This document shows, piece by piece, positions 32,239 through 42,487 of a stretch of 49,119 nucleotides of DNA. Both the position numbers and the translations under genes were made by a program. The stretch comes from Mariniphaga sp. GTDB taxonomy: Bacteria > Bacteroidota > Bacteroidia > Bacteroidales > Prolixibacteraceae. The stretch spans positions 1-49,119 of the forward strand of contig JAGXGA010000043.1 in the NCBI GenBank assembly GCA_024636975.1, given 5' to 3'. The notes below the pieces were generated by a model. The model saw nothing but the letters and a program-made list of their open reading frames with translations, searched no databases and was not told where the DNA came from. Position 1 is the stretch's first letter. Each line of letters opens with the position of its first letter.

Positions 32239-34602
32239 ATGAGAAAAATATTCATCAATACTTTGATTCTATTAAGTGTGACGATTGGGAATTCCTATTC
32301 TCAGTCATTAAACTCAGCGAACGAAAGAAAAAGTTGGAATGCAAATTGGATTGAACCCAATAACACCGATGGAAACGCTTATGGTGTTTATTATTTCAGA
32401 AAAAGTATAGACCTGGATGAAAAACCGGAGCGTTTTATTATCCATATTTCGGCAGACAATCGCTATAAACTTTTTGTAAATGAAGAACTGGTATCTTTAG
32501 GGCCTGCACGAGGGGATATTTATTTCTGGAATTATGAAACTGTTGATCTGGCACCTTATCTTAACTCAGGTAAAAACAGTGTTTCAGCTTTAGTATGGAA
32601 CGAAGGTGAACTGCGACCGGAAGCACAGATAAGTATACGCACCGCTTTTATTTTACAAGGCAACACCGAAAAAGAAGAAATACTGAATACTAGCGACAAT
32701 TGGAAATGCAAACAAGACAAAGGATACAGCGCTGCACCAAGTATTTTCTGTGCCAGCACCGGAGAAATGGTTGATATGCACAAAAGCGTGATGAATTGGA
32801 AAGAACCTACTTTGGATGATAGTAGCTGGCCGAATGCAAAAATCCTGTCTCGGGCATTGGTGAAAGGAGAATGGGATGGATCGGGCTGGATGCTTGTTCC
32901 GTCAACTCTACCGCAGATGGAGATGAAATATGATCGTATCAAAAGCTTGCGAAAAATTGATGGGATGTCTGTTCCTGTTGGATTCCCTGAAACCAAAACG
33001 GCTGTTACAATTCCGGCACATTCAAAAGTTACGATGTTGCTCGATCAAACTTATCTTACGAATGCCTACCTATCGCTAACCTTCGATAAAGGAGAAAATG
33101 CACAAATAGGTATAAAATATGCAGAAACGCTAATGGATGAATTTACTCCATACGGTGCGCGAAAAAGTAACCGAAACGAGGTGGATGGTAAAATCTTCTA
33201 TGGTAGAAGGGATAGTTTAATCTCCAATGGGCAAGTTGGACAAGACTATACGACACTCTACTGGAGAACGTTTCGTTATGTTCAGTTAACAGTACAGACT
33301 GAAGACGAGCCGCTGAATATTACTGATATTTACGGCATATTTACCGGCTATCCGTTTCAACAAGAGGCAGTTTTCAACACAGAAAAAGAGGAAATAAATA
33401 AAATGCTTGATATTGGCTGGCGTACCGCCCGGCTTTGTGCAATGGACACGTATTGGGATTGTCCGTATTACGAGCAGTTACAATACATTGGCGACACCCG
33501 TATTCAGGCGATGATTACGTATTACAACAGTAGCGACGATCGTTTGGCTCGTAATGCGCTTACTTTAATGGATCATTCGCGATTAGCCGAAGGGGTAACA
33601 TTAAGCCGGTATCCGTCGAAAGGCACGCAGGTTATTTCTACCTTCTCGTTGTGGTACATTGGTATGCTATACGATTACTGGATGTATCGTCCTGATGCTG
33701 AATTCGTAAAAGAGAAACTCTCCGGGACGAGAACAATTCTTGATTTCTTTGGTAAATATCAGCAGAAAGACGGATCGCTAAAAGATACACCCTACTGGAA
33801 TTTTGTAGATTGGGCAAATGGCGATGGCTGGATGATTGGTATTTCGCCCAAAGGGTCCGATGGTAGCTCTGCAATTATTGATATGCAATTGTTGTGGGCT
33901 TACCAGTGGGCTGCAAAGCTGGAATCGAAGCTTGGAATGCCGGCATATTCGGAGTTATACACGCAAAAGGCAAAAAAACTGAAAGAAACCATTCTGGATA
34001 AATATTGGGACTCATCGAGGAATTTATTCTCCGATACGAAGGAAAAGAAACACTTTTCGCAACATGCCAACGCATTGGCTATTTTAATCGGTCTTGTGGA
34101 AGAAGAAAATGTGAAACCGATTTGTAATAGCCTGCGAACAGATAAATCACTCACACAGTGTACGCTCTATTTTAGCTATTATTTATTTCAAGCACTTGTA
34201 AAAGGCGGAATGGGAGACGATTACATGGACTGGCTGGATGTTTGGCGCAACGCAATGAAAGAAGGTCTGACAACCTGGCCCGAAACCTCCAACCTGGAAT
34301 ATACACGTTCGGAGTGTCACGCATGGTCTAGCAGTCCTAATATCGAATTTTACAGAACGGTACTGGGAATTGATAGCGATGCACCCGGTTTCTCTATTGT
34401 CAAAATCGAGCCTTATTTAGGGATTTTAACTGAAGCGAGCGGCGAAATGCCACATCCTAACGGTAAAATCGCAGTTGATTATAGATTTAAAAATGGGAAA
34501 TGGGAAATTGAGATTAGCCTTCCGGTAAATACTTCCGGCTCTTTAATTTGGGAAGGTGAAAAATACAAACTGATGGCTGGAAGGAATTCTTTTTTGATTT
34601 GA
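32239..34602 (+). CDS. GH78-like alpha-L-rhamnosidase family protein
   Basis: A 787-residue secreted protein with signal peptide (GNSYSQ). The N-terminal beta-sandwich (WNANWIEP, FRKSIDLDEKPERFIIHISADNRYKLFVN) and the (alpha/alpha)6 barrel (MDTYWDCPYYEQLQYIGDTR, residues 402-421) follow the architecture of the six-hairpin rhamnosidase family. Glu412 stands where the DCPQRDERLGWTGDTQ motif of GH78 supplies its acid residue, and TTWPETSN may supply the base Glu. The match is looser than for the GH78 at 45082, so the substrate could differ. It ends the 29.3-34.6 kb esterase/hydrolase group. I see no good terminator behind it. Confidence 0.78.
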   Translation: MRKIFINTLILLSVTIGNSYSQSLNSANERKSWNANWIEPNNTDGNAYGVYYFRKSIDLDEKPERFIIHISADNRYKLFVNEELVSLGPARGDIYFWNYETVDLAPYLNSGKNSVSALVWNEGELRPEAQISIRTAFILQGNTEKEEILNTSDNWKCKQDKGYSAAPSIFCASTGEMVDMHKSVMNWKEPTLDDSSWPNAKILSRALVKGEWDGSGWMLVPSTLPQMEMKYDRIKSLRKIDGMSVPVGFPETKTAVTIPAHSKVTMLLDQTYLTNAYLSLTFDKGENAQIGIKYAETLMDEFTPYGARKSNRNEVDGKIFYGRRDSLISNGQVGQDYTTLYWRTFRYVQLTVQTEDEPLNITDIYGIFTGYPFQQEAVFNTEKEEINKMLDIGWRTARLCAMDTYWDCPYYEQLQYIGDTRIQAMITYYNSSDDRLARNALTLMDHSRLAEGVTLSRYPSKGTQVISTFSLWYIGMLYDYWMYRPDAEFVKEKLSGTRTILDFFGKYQQKDGSLKDTPYWNFVDWANGDGWMIGISPKGSDGSSAIIDMQLLWAYQWAAKLESKLGMPAYSELYTQKAKKLKETILDKYWDSSRNLFSDTKEKKHFSQHANALAILIGLVEEENVKPICNSLRTDKSLTQCTLYFSYYLFQALVKGGMGDDYMDWLDVWRNAMKEGLTTWPETSNLEYTRSECHAWSSSPNIEFYRTVLGIDSDAPGFSIVKIEPYLGILTEASGEMPHPNGKIAVDYRFKNGKWEIEISLPVNTSGSLIWEGEKYKLMAGRNSFLI

Positions 34603-34993
34603 TGAGTCCTTTGTGAATTTAACCATTGGCTGCACATTTTTTTCTTGCAGGTAAGGGGAGATCTTGTTAACTGTAGATACTTAAATTTCCCTTTTCTCTG
34701 AATTTGACTTTTTCACGGCATATGGATAGTCGGTCAGATTGAGAGCTGAATAGTTCTGCTATATTTGTGTATCCTATTTTTTGTTCATTTCACATTGCTA
34801 TTTTTTATTGTTGAAAAATAAAAGGGGAGAACTCTGATTTTGATAAAGAAAACAAAGCCGAACTGTTTTTGATGAGCGTCTGATTTTTTTGTAGCTTTAT
34901 GCGCTTTGGAATTAATCGTTGGGATGAAAGTAAATTTCCAACAAGAAATTTACTTTCATCATCATTTTGTCATGTAGATATTAGTGGACTTTG
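34603..34993. promoter_or_regulatory. Control region before the ECF sigma gene
   Basis: About 390 bp without a gene. It contains a promoter-like pair, ATTG (34738-34741) and TATATTTG (34760-34767) with 18 bp between, matching the Bacteroidota -33/-7 arrangement. A long perfect hairpin at 34923-34960 is listed separately. The resulting leader would be about 220 nt. Confidence 0.5.
34923..34960 (+). other. Perfect 16-bp hairpin before the sigma factor gene
   Basis: The arm GATGAAAGTAAATTTC (34923-34938) pairs perfectly with 34945-34960 around a CAACAA loop, 33 bp before the sigma-factor start. There is no T-tract directly after the stem. It may be a terminator/attenuator or a protein-binding palindrome controlling the sigma gene. 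Confidence 0.6.
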
Positions 34994-35602
34994 ATGAAGA
35001 TTTTAGAATCAGCAGATAAAGAGATTTGGCAAAAATTCAAGAATGGCGAAAATGAAGCGCTATCGTTGATCTATGCTGAAAATTCAAAAAAGTTGTATTT
35101 ATATGGTTTAAAGATTACTTCTAATCGTACCGTAATTGAAGACTCAATTCAAGACCTTTTTTGTGATTTAGTAAAAAGCCGAGGAAATCTGGGAGATCCT
35201 GATTGTATTCATTTTTATCTGATTCAGTCATTTAAACGACACTTATTGAGACAGCTCAATAAGGAGAAAAGGTATAAGCTGAAAAATAATGATGAAGAAT
35301 ATATCTTCGATGTAACCTATTCTATTGAGCATGATATTATTGTTGAAGAAGAGTCCAATAGAAAAGCCGTTTTATTGCGTAAAGCATTAAATAAATTAAC
35401 TCCCAGACAGAAAGAAGCAGTTTATCTTAAGTTTACTGAGCGATTGGAATATCGTCAGATAGCTGAAATAATGGGGATGAGTATTGAAGCTTGTAGAAAT
35501 CTTATTTATAGAGCGATAAAATCACTCAAAGACTCTTGCCCCGTAGACAGTTCAGTGTTATTCTTTCTATTGAGAAAATGTGACCCTAACAAATCTCATT
35601 AA
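34994..35602 (+). CDS. ECF-type RNA polymerase sigma factor
   Basis: A 202-residue sigma-70 family factor of the extracytoplasmic-function group. The region-2 part covers about residues 20-90 (NGENEALSLIYAENSKKLYLYGLKI, IEDSIQDLFCDLVKSR). The region-4 helix-turn-helix lies at about 135-180 (LTPRQKEAVYLKFTERLEYRQIAEIMGMS). The C-terminus has a short extra tail. The ATG at 34994 is chosen over the TTG at 34991. The following FecR anti-sigma and STN-containing SusC complete a trans-envelope signalling set: glycan binding by SusC/D relays through STN and FecR to free this sigma factor, which switches on the locus. This is established for the family and inferred here. Confidence 0.95.
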   Translation: MKILESADKEIWQKFKNGENEALSLIYAENSKKLYLYGLKITSNRTVIEDSIQDLFCDLVKSRGNLGDPDCIHFYLIQSFKRHLLRQLNKEKRYKLKNNDEEYIFDVTYSIEHDIIVEEESNRKAVLLRKALNKLTPRQKEAVYLKFTERLEYRQIAEIMGMSIEACRNLIYRAIKSLKDSCPVDSSVLFFLLRKCDPNKSH

Positions 35603-35758
35603 TCGACTAGAATTCATTGTTATTTTGCTTCCAAATTATCAGATGACTATTTGAGTGAAAAAACTATCTATCCTTCAATCGTATATTTTTTTTAAAAAAA
35701 ATGTAGATAGTTTGATGATGTTTCGTGTTTTGATGTCTCTATTAAACTATTGAGACCT

Positions 35759-36940
35759 ATGGATAGCATGAAAAAAGAAAAATATATTGTATTTGATACA
35801 GTCGAAGAGTTTGTCCACGATGAAGAATTTATCACTTGGGTTATGAATCCTGAAAAAGAAGATGACCATTTTTGGAATTCTTTCATTCAAAGATATCCTG
35901 AGAAAGGTAAAAATATTAGAGATGCTGCATTTATTATTCAATCAATACAGCCGATACAACCTGAAGTATCACAGCAGAGGCTAAATCAAATTTTTCAAAA
36001 GGTAAGATCATCTGAGCAGCCAGTAAAGAAGCGTTATTCTTTTGGATTAATAAAATATGCCGCAGGAGTCGCTATTTTAATTGCTATAGGCAGTTTAGTT
36101 TGGCTATCAGTTGATTTCTCGAATCAATTTCCCATTCAGGCAGATAATGGCTCGGTTCAAAAAGGTAAAATAATACTTGCCAACGGGTCTACATGGGAAT
36201 TTGATACAGAGCAGACTGCCATTCGTCAAATATCCTCGGGTAATCTTATTATAAATAGTGATACCCTTGCGGAAAAGTCGAATGAAATTTCTTCAGCAAT
36301 GAATCAGATAATCATCCCATATGGGAAAAGAACAGATATTGTTTTGGCTGATGGAACTCATATTTGGCTTAATTCAGGTAGTCAGTTGTCATATCCGAAC
36401 GAATTCGGGGCTGATTCGCGCGAAGTATATCTGTCCGGGGAGGCATTCTTTAATGTGAAAAGTAATCCGGATAAGCCATTTTATGTAATTACAAGGGATA
36501 TAAAGGTTAAGGTGTTTGGGACAAGTTTTAATGTTTCATCTTATGATGAAGATAAAACATTGGAAACAGTATTAGTTGAAGGCAAAATTGCTGCTGGAAG
36601 AAATAAGCTATTTGCAAAATCATATGATATGGTCCCTGGCGAGCGCTTGACTTATGATAAGAAAAATGAAGAGCTTAATACCGATGAAGTTGATGTCAGA
36701 ATGTATTCGTCATGGGTAAATGGTTATTTGATTTTTGAGAATGTGCCAATAGCCGGAATTTTCAAAAAACTAGAACGCTACTATAACAAAAAAATCAAAG
36801 TCGAAGCAGATTTAGAAGAAATCACGTTCTCCGGAAAACTTCATCTGGAAGATGATATAGGAGATGTAATTGATAATATATCATATACTTCAGCCGTAAA
36901 AGCATTTGAAATTAATGGATCATATATAATTAAAAAGTAA
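35759..36940 (+). CDS. FecR family anti-sigma factor with DUF4974 domain
   Basis: A 393-residue inner-membrane anti-sigma factor. The cytoplasmic N-terminus (residues 1-90) would bind the sigma factor, one membrane helix lies around residues 95-118 (YAAGVAILIAIGSLVWL), and the periplasmic part holds the FecR domain (YGKRTDIVLADGTHIWLNSGS, REVYLSGEAFFNVKSN, KVKVFGTSFNVSSY) and the C-terminal DUF4974/STN-contact domain (FENVPIAGIFKKLERYYNKKI). ATG codons at 35759 and 35768 are both possible starts. It lies about 155 bp after the sigma gene, a wide gap for this pair, but no other gene or terminator intervenes. Confidence 0.95.
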   Translation: MDSMKKEKYIVFDTVEEFVHDEEFITWVMNPEKEDDHFWNSFIQRYPEKGKNIRDAAFIIQSIQPIQPEVSQQRLNQIFQKVRSSEQPVKKRYSFGLIKYAAGVAILIAIGSLVWLSVDFSNQFPIQADNGSVQKGKIILANGSTWEFDTEQTAIRQISSGNLIINSDTLAEKSNEISSAMNQIIIPYGKRTDIVLADGTHIWLNSGSQLSYPNEFGADSREVYLSGEAFFNVKSNPDKPFYVITRDIKVKVFGTSFNVSSYDEDKTLETVLVEGKIAAGRNKLFAKSYDMVPGERLTYDKKNEELNTDEVDVRMYSSWVNGYLIFENVPIAGIFKKLERYYNKKIKVEADLEEITFSGKLHLEDDIGDVIDNISYTSAVKAFEINGSYIIKK

Positions 36941-36989
36941 TGCCTATGGGATAAAGAACAAAAAGGAGTATTCACACTTTTAAAAAAAA

Positions 36990-37049
36990 CCGGGGAGAGC
37001 GTCGAAACAAACCCCGGGTTAATGAGAATTAACTGACCTGAGAAGGTCA
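36990..37049. promoter_or_regulatory. Structured leader before the STN-type SusC
   Basis: Two hairpins occupy the 137-bp gap. The first is CCGGGG (36990-36995) with CCCCGG (37012-37017), preceded by a run of eight A residues, so on the minus strand it reads as a stem followed by an eight-T tract. The second is TGACCT (37034-37039) with AGGTCA (37044-37049) around GAGA. The first could stop antisense transcription; the second lies about 30 bp before the SusC start and could affect its translation. The sigma-dependent promoter must lie near here but cannot be recognised without its consensus. Confidence 0.4.
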
Positions 37050-37077
37050 ATTGTCAATCTAAATAACTAACAAATTT

Positions 37078-40000
37078 ATGAAAAAAAAATTAAAGGACAG
37101 GGGCATATCCCAATGTCTCCTGAAAAACTTTTTGGTTATGCGTATAACTCTGTTTCTCATTTTATTGAGTTCAGCTTTTTCGTTCAGCTCTAATAGTTAT
37201 TCACAAAATGTAAGACTATCGCTGCATATGGATGATGCTGTTGTCAAAGATGTACTTATGGCTATTGAAAATCAGAGTGAATTTATATTTTTTTATCAGG
37301 ATCAAAATATTGATTTAGAAAGGAAAGTCGATATTCAGGCCGAAGGTAAATCAATTGACGAAATCCTTGATCATTTGTTCAATGGATCTTCAAATGTGTA
37401 TAGCATCAGAGATCGACAAATTATTATTGGGAAGCCTCCCATAAGACTGGAAAAAAGGTACCATTCAGTTGAACGCGTTTCCACAGAATTAGAACTTGCT
37501 GAACCCAGAAAGATATCGGGTACTGTGTATGATAATGATGGTATTCCGATTCCTGGTGCAAGTATAATTATAAAGGGAACAACTAGAGGTACAGTTACGA
37601 ATAATGATGGTGGATTTAGCATAGATGTGGAGGACAACTCAATACTTGTCGTTTCTTTTATGGGATTCGAATCGAAGGAAGTAGTGGTTGGCGAAAAAAC
37701 AGCGATTCATATTAACCTCAGAGAATCTATTGAAGCTATTGAGGACGTTACAGTTGTCGCTTTTGGAAAACAGAAAAAGGAGAGTGTAATTGGTTCTATT
37801 ACCACGGTAAAACCAAGTGAATTAAAGATTCCATCAAGTAATTTGACAACCGCTTTGGCTGGTCGCGTCGCCGGATTAATCTCCTATCAAAGAAGTGGGG
37901 AACCTGGGCAAGACAATGCAGAGTTTTTTATTCGTGGAGTGACTACGTTTGGATATAAAAAGGATCCACTCATTTTGATTGATAACAATGAGGTGTCGAC
38001 TCTTGAATTGTCACGTATTCAGCCCGATGATATTGCCAGCTTTAGTATTATGAAGGATGCAACGGCAACAGCACTCTATGGTTCCCGTGGTGCCAATGGT
38101 GTAATTTTGGTCACCACCAAGGAAGGAGTTGAAGGAAAAGCTAAGATAAATATCAGGTATGAGAAATCAATCTCTAAACCAACAAAAATGGTTAATCAAG
38201 CTGATCCAATAACCTATATGCGGTTACATAATGAAGCTGTAAGAACGCGCAATCCACTTGGTGTAATTCCTTATTCTCAGAATAAAATTGACAATACAAT
38301 AGCTGGTGGTAACCCGTATGTTTACCCCGCTAACGACTGGTATAATATACTTTTTAAAGAGCAAGCCATTAATGATCGATTGAATTTCAATGTGAGCGGT
38401 GGGGGAAAGGTTGCACGTTATTATTTAGCAGGAAGTTTGATCCAGGATAACGGAGTCCTCGAAGTTGACCAGATGAACGATTTTAATACGAACATTAAGC
38501 TGAAGCGGTATATGTTACGTTCAAATGTCAATATTGATGTTTCTAAAACTACGGAAGTTGTGGTTCGTTTAAATGGAGCTTTTGATGATTATATTGGGCC
38601 AGATGATGGTGGTGAACAGATATTTAATCAGGCGATGAGGACGAACCCGGTTCTTTTCCCACCTTATTATAAACCGGATGCCAATAACATATATACTCAG
38701 CATATCTTATTCGGAAACGCTGATCAGGGGCAATATAATAATCCTTATGCGGCTATGACAAATGGGTATAAGAATTATACAACCTCTCAAATATCTGCCC
38801 AGATTGAATTAAAGCAAGAACTCGATTTTATTACCAAAGGACTTTCTGTTAGAGCTTTGTTTAATACTAATAGGTATGCTTATTTCGATGTATCAAGGTT
38901 TTATAATCCTTTTTTTTATGAAGTGTCAGCCTATAACAAAACTACTGATGAATATACGTTGGACCCGATAAATGAATCATCGGGTACGGAATATCTTGGG
39001 TATGATGAAGGGACTAAAGATATCACTTCGACTACTTATTTTGAATCAGCATTAAACTGGAACCGAACATTAGCTGAAAACCATGAATTAGGTGCACTGT
39101 TGGTATATACCATGCGCGAACAATTATATGCCAATGCAGGAGATCTTCAAAGGTCTCTTCCTTATCGAAATATAAGTTTTGCCGGCCGTACGACTTATGC
39201 GTATAAATCCCGCTATTTTACTGAATTGAACTTTGGGTATAACGGGTCAGAACGTTTTTCAGAAACAGAGCGTTTTGGTTTTTTCCCTTCGGTAGGATTG
39301 GGATGGCGTGTTTCCGATGAGACATTTTGGAATGACAGGTTGAAAAAGACGATTAGTAATTTGAAATTGAAGGCTACCTACGGATTAGTGGGTAATGATG
39401 CTATTGGAGATGCCAGAGACCGTTTTTTCTACCTGTCCAATGTAAATATGAATGATGGCGGACGATCTTCTTCTTTTGGGACTTACGGAAATATGGGGGG
39501 GAGAGCTTTAAATGGTGTTTCTATTTCCCGCTACGCGAATGATCAGATTACTTGGGAAACGGCTAAGAAATTAGATGTGGGAATTGAAATGGGATTTTGG
39601 AATGAACTTGAAATCCAGGCTGATATATTTCACGAAGATCGCTCTAATATCTTGATGACCCGTTCTTCAATTTCTAGAACAATGGGTCTTCAAGCGCCTA
39701 TTCGGTCTAATGTTGGAGAAGCCACTAGTAAAGGAATTGATATATCCGTAAATTATAATCATTCTTTTAATAAAGATGCATGGTTGACAGGATTAGCTAA
39801 TTTTACCTACGCTGTCAGTGAGTTCAAAGTATATGAAGAGCCGGATTATTCGGATACCCCATGGAGATCTAATATGGGCCAATCTTTGAATCAAATATGG
39901 GGTTATGTGGCAGAACGCCTTTTTGTTGATGAAGAGGAAGTCCGGAACTCGCCAACACAATTTGGAGATTACATGGCAGGGGACATAAAGTATAAAGATA

Positions 40001-40539
40001 TCAATAAAGACGGAAAGATTACAGAAACAGATATTGTGCCTATTGGATACCCTTCCAGTCCTGAAATTGTTTACGGTTTTGGTTTATCCGGTGGATACAA
40101 AGGATTCGATCTTTCCTGTTTTTTTCAGGGACTGGCTCACGAATCTTTTTATATAAATTCAGCAGCGACATCACCTTTTGTTGATGGACAGAATTCCTTA
40201 CTTCAAGCATACGCTGATGATCATTGGTCGGAGGATAACCGGAATTTATATGCTTTATGGCCACGTCTTTCGGAGACTACAATTGAGAATAATACGGTTG
40301 GTTCTAATTGGTTCTTGCGAAACGGGTCATTCCTGCGTTTAAAATCAGTCGAATTTGGATACTCTTTACCCTCTGAATTTATTTCACGGGCTAAAATGGA
40401 AAACTTGCGTATTTATTTTAGTGGGACCAATCTTTTGACTTTCAGTAAATTTAAATTATGGGACCCTGAGATGGGGGGGAATGGACTTGGGTACCCAATT
40501 CAGAAAGTATTCAATTTTGGACTTCAACTCTCGTTTTAA
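37078..40539 (+). CDS. SusC family TonB-dependent receptor with STN domain
   Basis: A 1153-residue outer-membrane transducer. A signal peptide ends at SNSYSQ (residue 43). Residues about 44-121 form the secretin/TonB short N-terminal (STN) domain (VRLSLHMDDAVVKDVLMAIE, DEILDHLFNGSSNVYSIRDR) that contacts a FecR protein. A carboxypeptidase-regulatory-like domain (ISGTVYDNDGIPIPGASIII) follows, then IEDVTVVAFGKQKKESVIGS, the plug (ALAGRVAGLISYQRSGEPGQ, ALYGSRGANGVILVTTKEG) and a barrel ending VFNFGLQLSF. The STN domain and the preceding sigma/FecR pair mark it as the sensor of PUL 2. It pairs with the SusD 13 bp downstream. A DINKDGKITETD loop is present. Confidence 0.96.
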   Translation: MKKKLKDRGISQCLLKNFLVMRITLFLILLSSAFSFSSNSYSQNVRLSLHMDDAVVKDVLMAIENQSEFIFFYQDQNIDLERKVDIQAEGKSIDEILDHLFNGSSNVYSIRDRQIIIGKPPIRLEKRYHSVERVSTELELAEPRKISGTVYDNDGIPIPGASIIIKGTTRGTVTNNDGGFSIDVEDNSILVVSFMGFESKEVVVGEKTAIHINLRESIEAIEDVTVVAFGKQKKESVIGSITTVKPSELKIPSSNLTTALAGRVAGLISYQRSGEPGQDNAEFFIRGVTTFGYKKDPLILIDNNEVSTLELSRIQPDDIASFSIMKDATATALYGSRGANGVILVTTKEGVEGKAKINIRYEKSISKPTKMVNQADPITYMRLHNEAVRTRNPLGVIPYSQNKIDNTIAGGNPYVYPANDWYNILFKEQAINDRLNFNVSGGGKVARYYLAGSLIQDNGVLEVDQMNDFNTNIKLKRYMLRSNVNIDVSKTTEVVVRLNGAFDDYIGPDDGGEQIFNQAMRTNPVLFPPYYKPDANNIYTQHILFGNADQGQYNNPYAAMTNGYKNYTTSQISAQIELKQELDFITKGLSVRALFNTNRYAYFDVSRFYNPFFYEVSAYNKTTDEYTLDPINESSGTEYLGYDEGTKDITSTTYFESALNWNRTLAENHELGALLVYTMREQLYANAGDLQRSLPYRNISFAGRTTYAYKSRYFTELNFGYNGSERFSETERFGFFPSVGLGWRVSDETFWNDRLKKTISNLKLKATYGLVGNDAIGDARDRFFYLSNVNMNDGGRSSSFGTYGNMGGRALNGVSISRYANDQITWETAKKLDVGIEMGFWNELEIQADIFHEDRSNILMTRSSISRTMGLQAPIRSNVGEATSKGIDISVNYNHSFNKDAWLTGLANFTYAVSEFKVYEEPDYSDTPWRSNMGQSLNQIWGYVAERLFVDEEEVRNSPTQFGDYMAGDIKYKDINKDGKITETDIVPIGYPSSPEIVYGFGLSGGYKGFDLSCFFQGLAHESFYINSAATSPFVDGQNSLLQAYADDHWSEDNRNLYALWPRLSETTIENNTVGSNWFLRNGSFLRLKSVEFGYSLPSEFISRAKMENLRIYFSGTNLLTFSKFKLWDPEMGGNGLGYPIQKVFNFGLQLSF

Positions 40540-40552
40540 AGAATAGACTATT

Positions 40553-42487
40553 ATGAAAAAAAATGATAAAATATTTTTAACATTAGTTATCGCATTATTT
40601 TGCTTTAGTTCGTGCGATTATCTTGATGTTGTTCCCGACAATGTTGCAACAATTGACTATGCTTTTCGAAACAGAACTGAATCGGAAAAGTATCTGTATA
40701 CCTGTTATAGTTATCGTCCTCCAGTTGGATCAGTCGACAATGATCCTGCAATGAACGGTAGTGACGAAACATGGCAGCGTTATATTACCAGCGGAGGATG
40801 GCCAACGTTTACTAATTCTTATATTGCAAGGGGGTTTCAGTCGTCTAATTCTCCTAGGCTGAATTTTTGGGATGGGGAGAACTCTGGGACACCACTATGG
40901 ACAGGCATCCGGGATTGTAACATTTTTCTTGAGAATATTGATAAAGTGCATGACTTGACTGATTATGAGAGGAGTAGGTGGATAGCTGAAGTGAAGTTTT
41001 TGAAAGCGTATTATCACTATTACCTGTTTAAGTGCTATGGCCCTATTCCTGTCATTGATGTTAATCTACCTATTTCGGCGGGGATAGATGAAGTAAAAGT
41101 ATATCGTCAGCCGGTAGATTCGGTCGTCAGTTATATTACGAATTTGATGGCCGAAGCAGCCATTGATCTGCCTGATGCAGACGAGGTGATTGAAGGAACT
41201 GAAGCCGGGCGTGTTGATAAACTAGCGGCATTAAGTATGCGTGCGGAAGTGCTGCTATTTGCTGCAAGTCCATTGTTTAATGGGAATACCTATTATGCAG
41301 GGATGGTTGATAATCGGGGAGAGCAATTATTTTCACAAACCTATGATCCCAATAAATGGAAACTTGCTGCTGATGCCTGCAAAGAGGCCATCGATTCTTG
41401 TCTGGCTCAGGGTAAGGGCTTGTATGATATCGTTGATCCGATGATTTCAAATGCCCCAGATCCGTTTAAATTGCAAACTACCTACCGTCAGGTTATCTGT
41501 GATCGGTGGAACAAGGAACTGATATGGGGTAGTACCAATTATAATTGTGGCTATCTCACACAGAATGCAACTCCTAGACTGGTTCGTTTGGATCCATCAA
41601 CGCTAAACGCTGCTACCAGCGAGTGGGCCCCAACGTTAAAAATGGCTCAGGCATATTATTCAGCAAACGGTGTTCCTATTAGTGAAGATATTGATTGGCA
41701 AAATAATGGATGGTATGGTAATCGTTTTAAAGTAAGGGAAGAACCATCTTCGGGAGATGAGATATATTATGTGAAAGAAGGAGAAAGAACAGCCTATCTA
41801 CATTATAATCGCGAGCCACGTTTTTATGCGAGTTTGGGTTTCGATAAAGGAATTTATTTCGGAAATGGCTATTATGATTTTCCTTCTGATGTCAAATATT
41901 GTGATTTTCTGAATTTTGGGGTTTCGGGTTACCAGGGGGGTAGCGGATACTCTATTACCGGATATTCAGTCAAAAAGGATCATAGTTTTAAAAATGCACA
42001 AACTTATTCCACGACCAGTGTGGAATATTTTCCTTTTCCTATCATTCGTCTGGCTGATCTCTATTTAATGTATGCTGAAGCATTAAATGAGGAGAGAGGC
42101 CCAGTTGATGAAGTCTTTTACTATGTCGATCAGGTAAGGGCCCGCGCAGGATTGGATGGTATCAAAGAGTCTTGGCAAAACTACTCTATTAATCCAAACG
42201 AGCCTGAGACGAAAGATGGATTGAGGAAGATTATCCATCAGGAACGAACAATTGAGCTGGCATTTGAAGGGAAACGGTTTTGGGATATCAGAAGATGGAA
42301 TGAAATTGAGGTTTTAAATGATCAACCCAGGGGATGGAATATATTAGGAGAAACACCAGAGGACTTTTACAGAGTGGTACCTGTTGCAACAGACCCTGTT
42401 GCATTCACCGTTAAAGATTATTTTTGGCCGATCAAGGAGTCGAACCTGACCGTTAACAGGAACCTAATCCAGAACTATGGTTGGTAG
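40553..42487 (+). CDS. SusD/RagB family nutrient-binding lipoprotein
   Basis: A 644-residue surface lipoprotein with lipobox FSSC (Cys21). SusD markers are IAEVKFLKAYYHYYLFKCYGP, ALSMRAEVLLFAASPLFNGN, FPIIRLADLYLMYAEALNEE, VDQVRARAGLDG, QERTIELAFEGKRFWDIRRW and YFWPIKESNLTVNRNLIQN. It follows its SusC by 13 bp. It is longer than the two PUL 1 SusD proteins and has an extended middle region (residues about 260-440) that may define a different glycan specificity. Expected to cap the STN-type SusC barrel. Confidence 0.95.
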   Translation: MKKNDKIFLTLVIALFCFSSCDYLDVVPDNVATIDYAFRNRTESEKYLYTCYSYRPPVGSVDNDPAMNGSDETWQRYITSGGWPTFTNSYIARGFQSSNSPRLNFWDGENSGTPLWTGIRDCNIFLENIDKVHDLTDYERSRWIAEVKFLKAYYHYYLFKCYGPIPVIDVNLPISAGIDEVKVYRQPVDSVVSYITNLMAEAAIDLPDADEVIEGTEAGRVDKLAALSMRAEVLLFAASPLFNGNTYYAGMVDNRGEQLFSQTYDPNKWKLAADACKEAIDSCLAQGKGLYDIVDPMISNAPDPFKLQTTYRQVICDRWNKELIWGSTNYNCGYLTQNATPRLVRLDPSTLNAATSEWAPTLKMAQAYYSANGVPISEDIDWQNNGWYGNRFKVREEPSSGDEIYYVKEGERTAYLHYNREPRFYASLGFDKGIYFGNGYYDFPSDVKYCDFLNFGVSGYQGGSGYSITGYSVKKDHSFKNAQTYSTTSVEYFPFPIIRLADLYLMYAEALNEERGPVDEVFYYVDQVRARAGLDGIKESWQNYSINPNEPETKDGLRKIIHQERTIELAFEGKRFWDIRRWNEIEVLNDQPRGWNILGETPEDFYRVVPVATDPVAFTVKDYFWPIKESNLTVNRNLIQNYGW

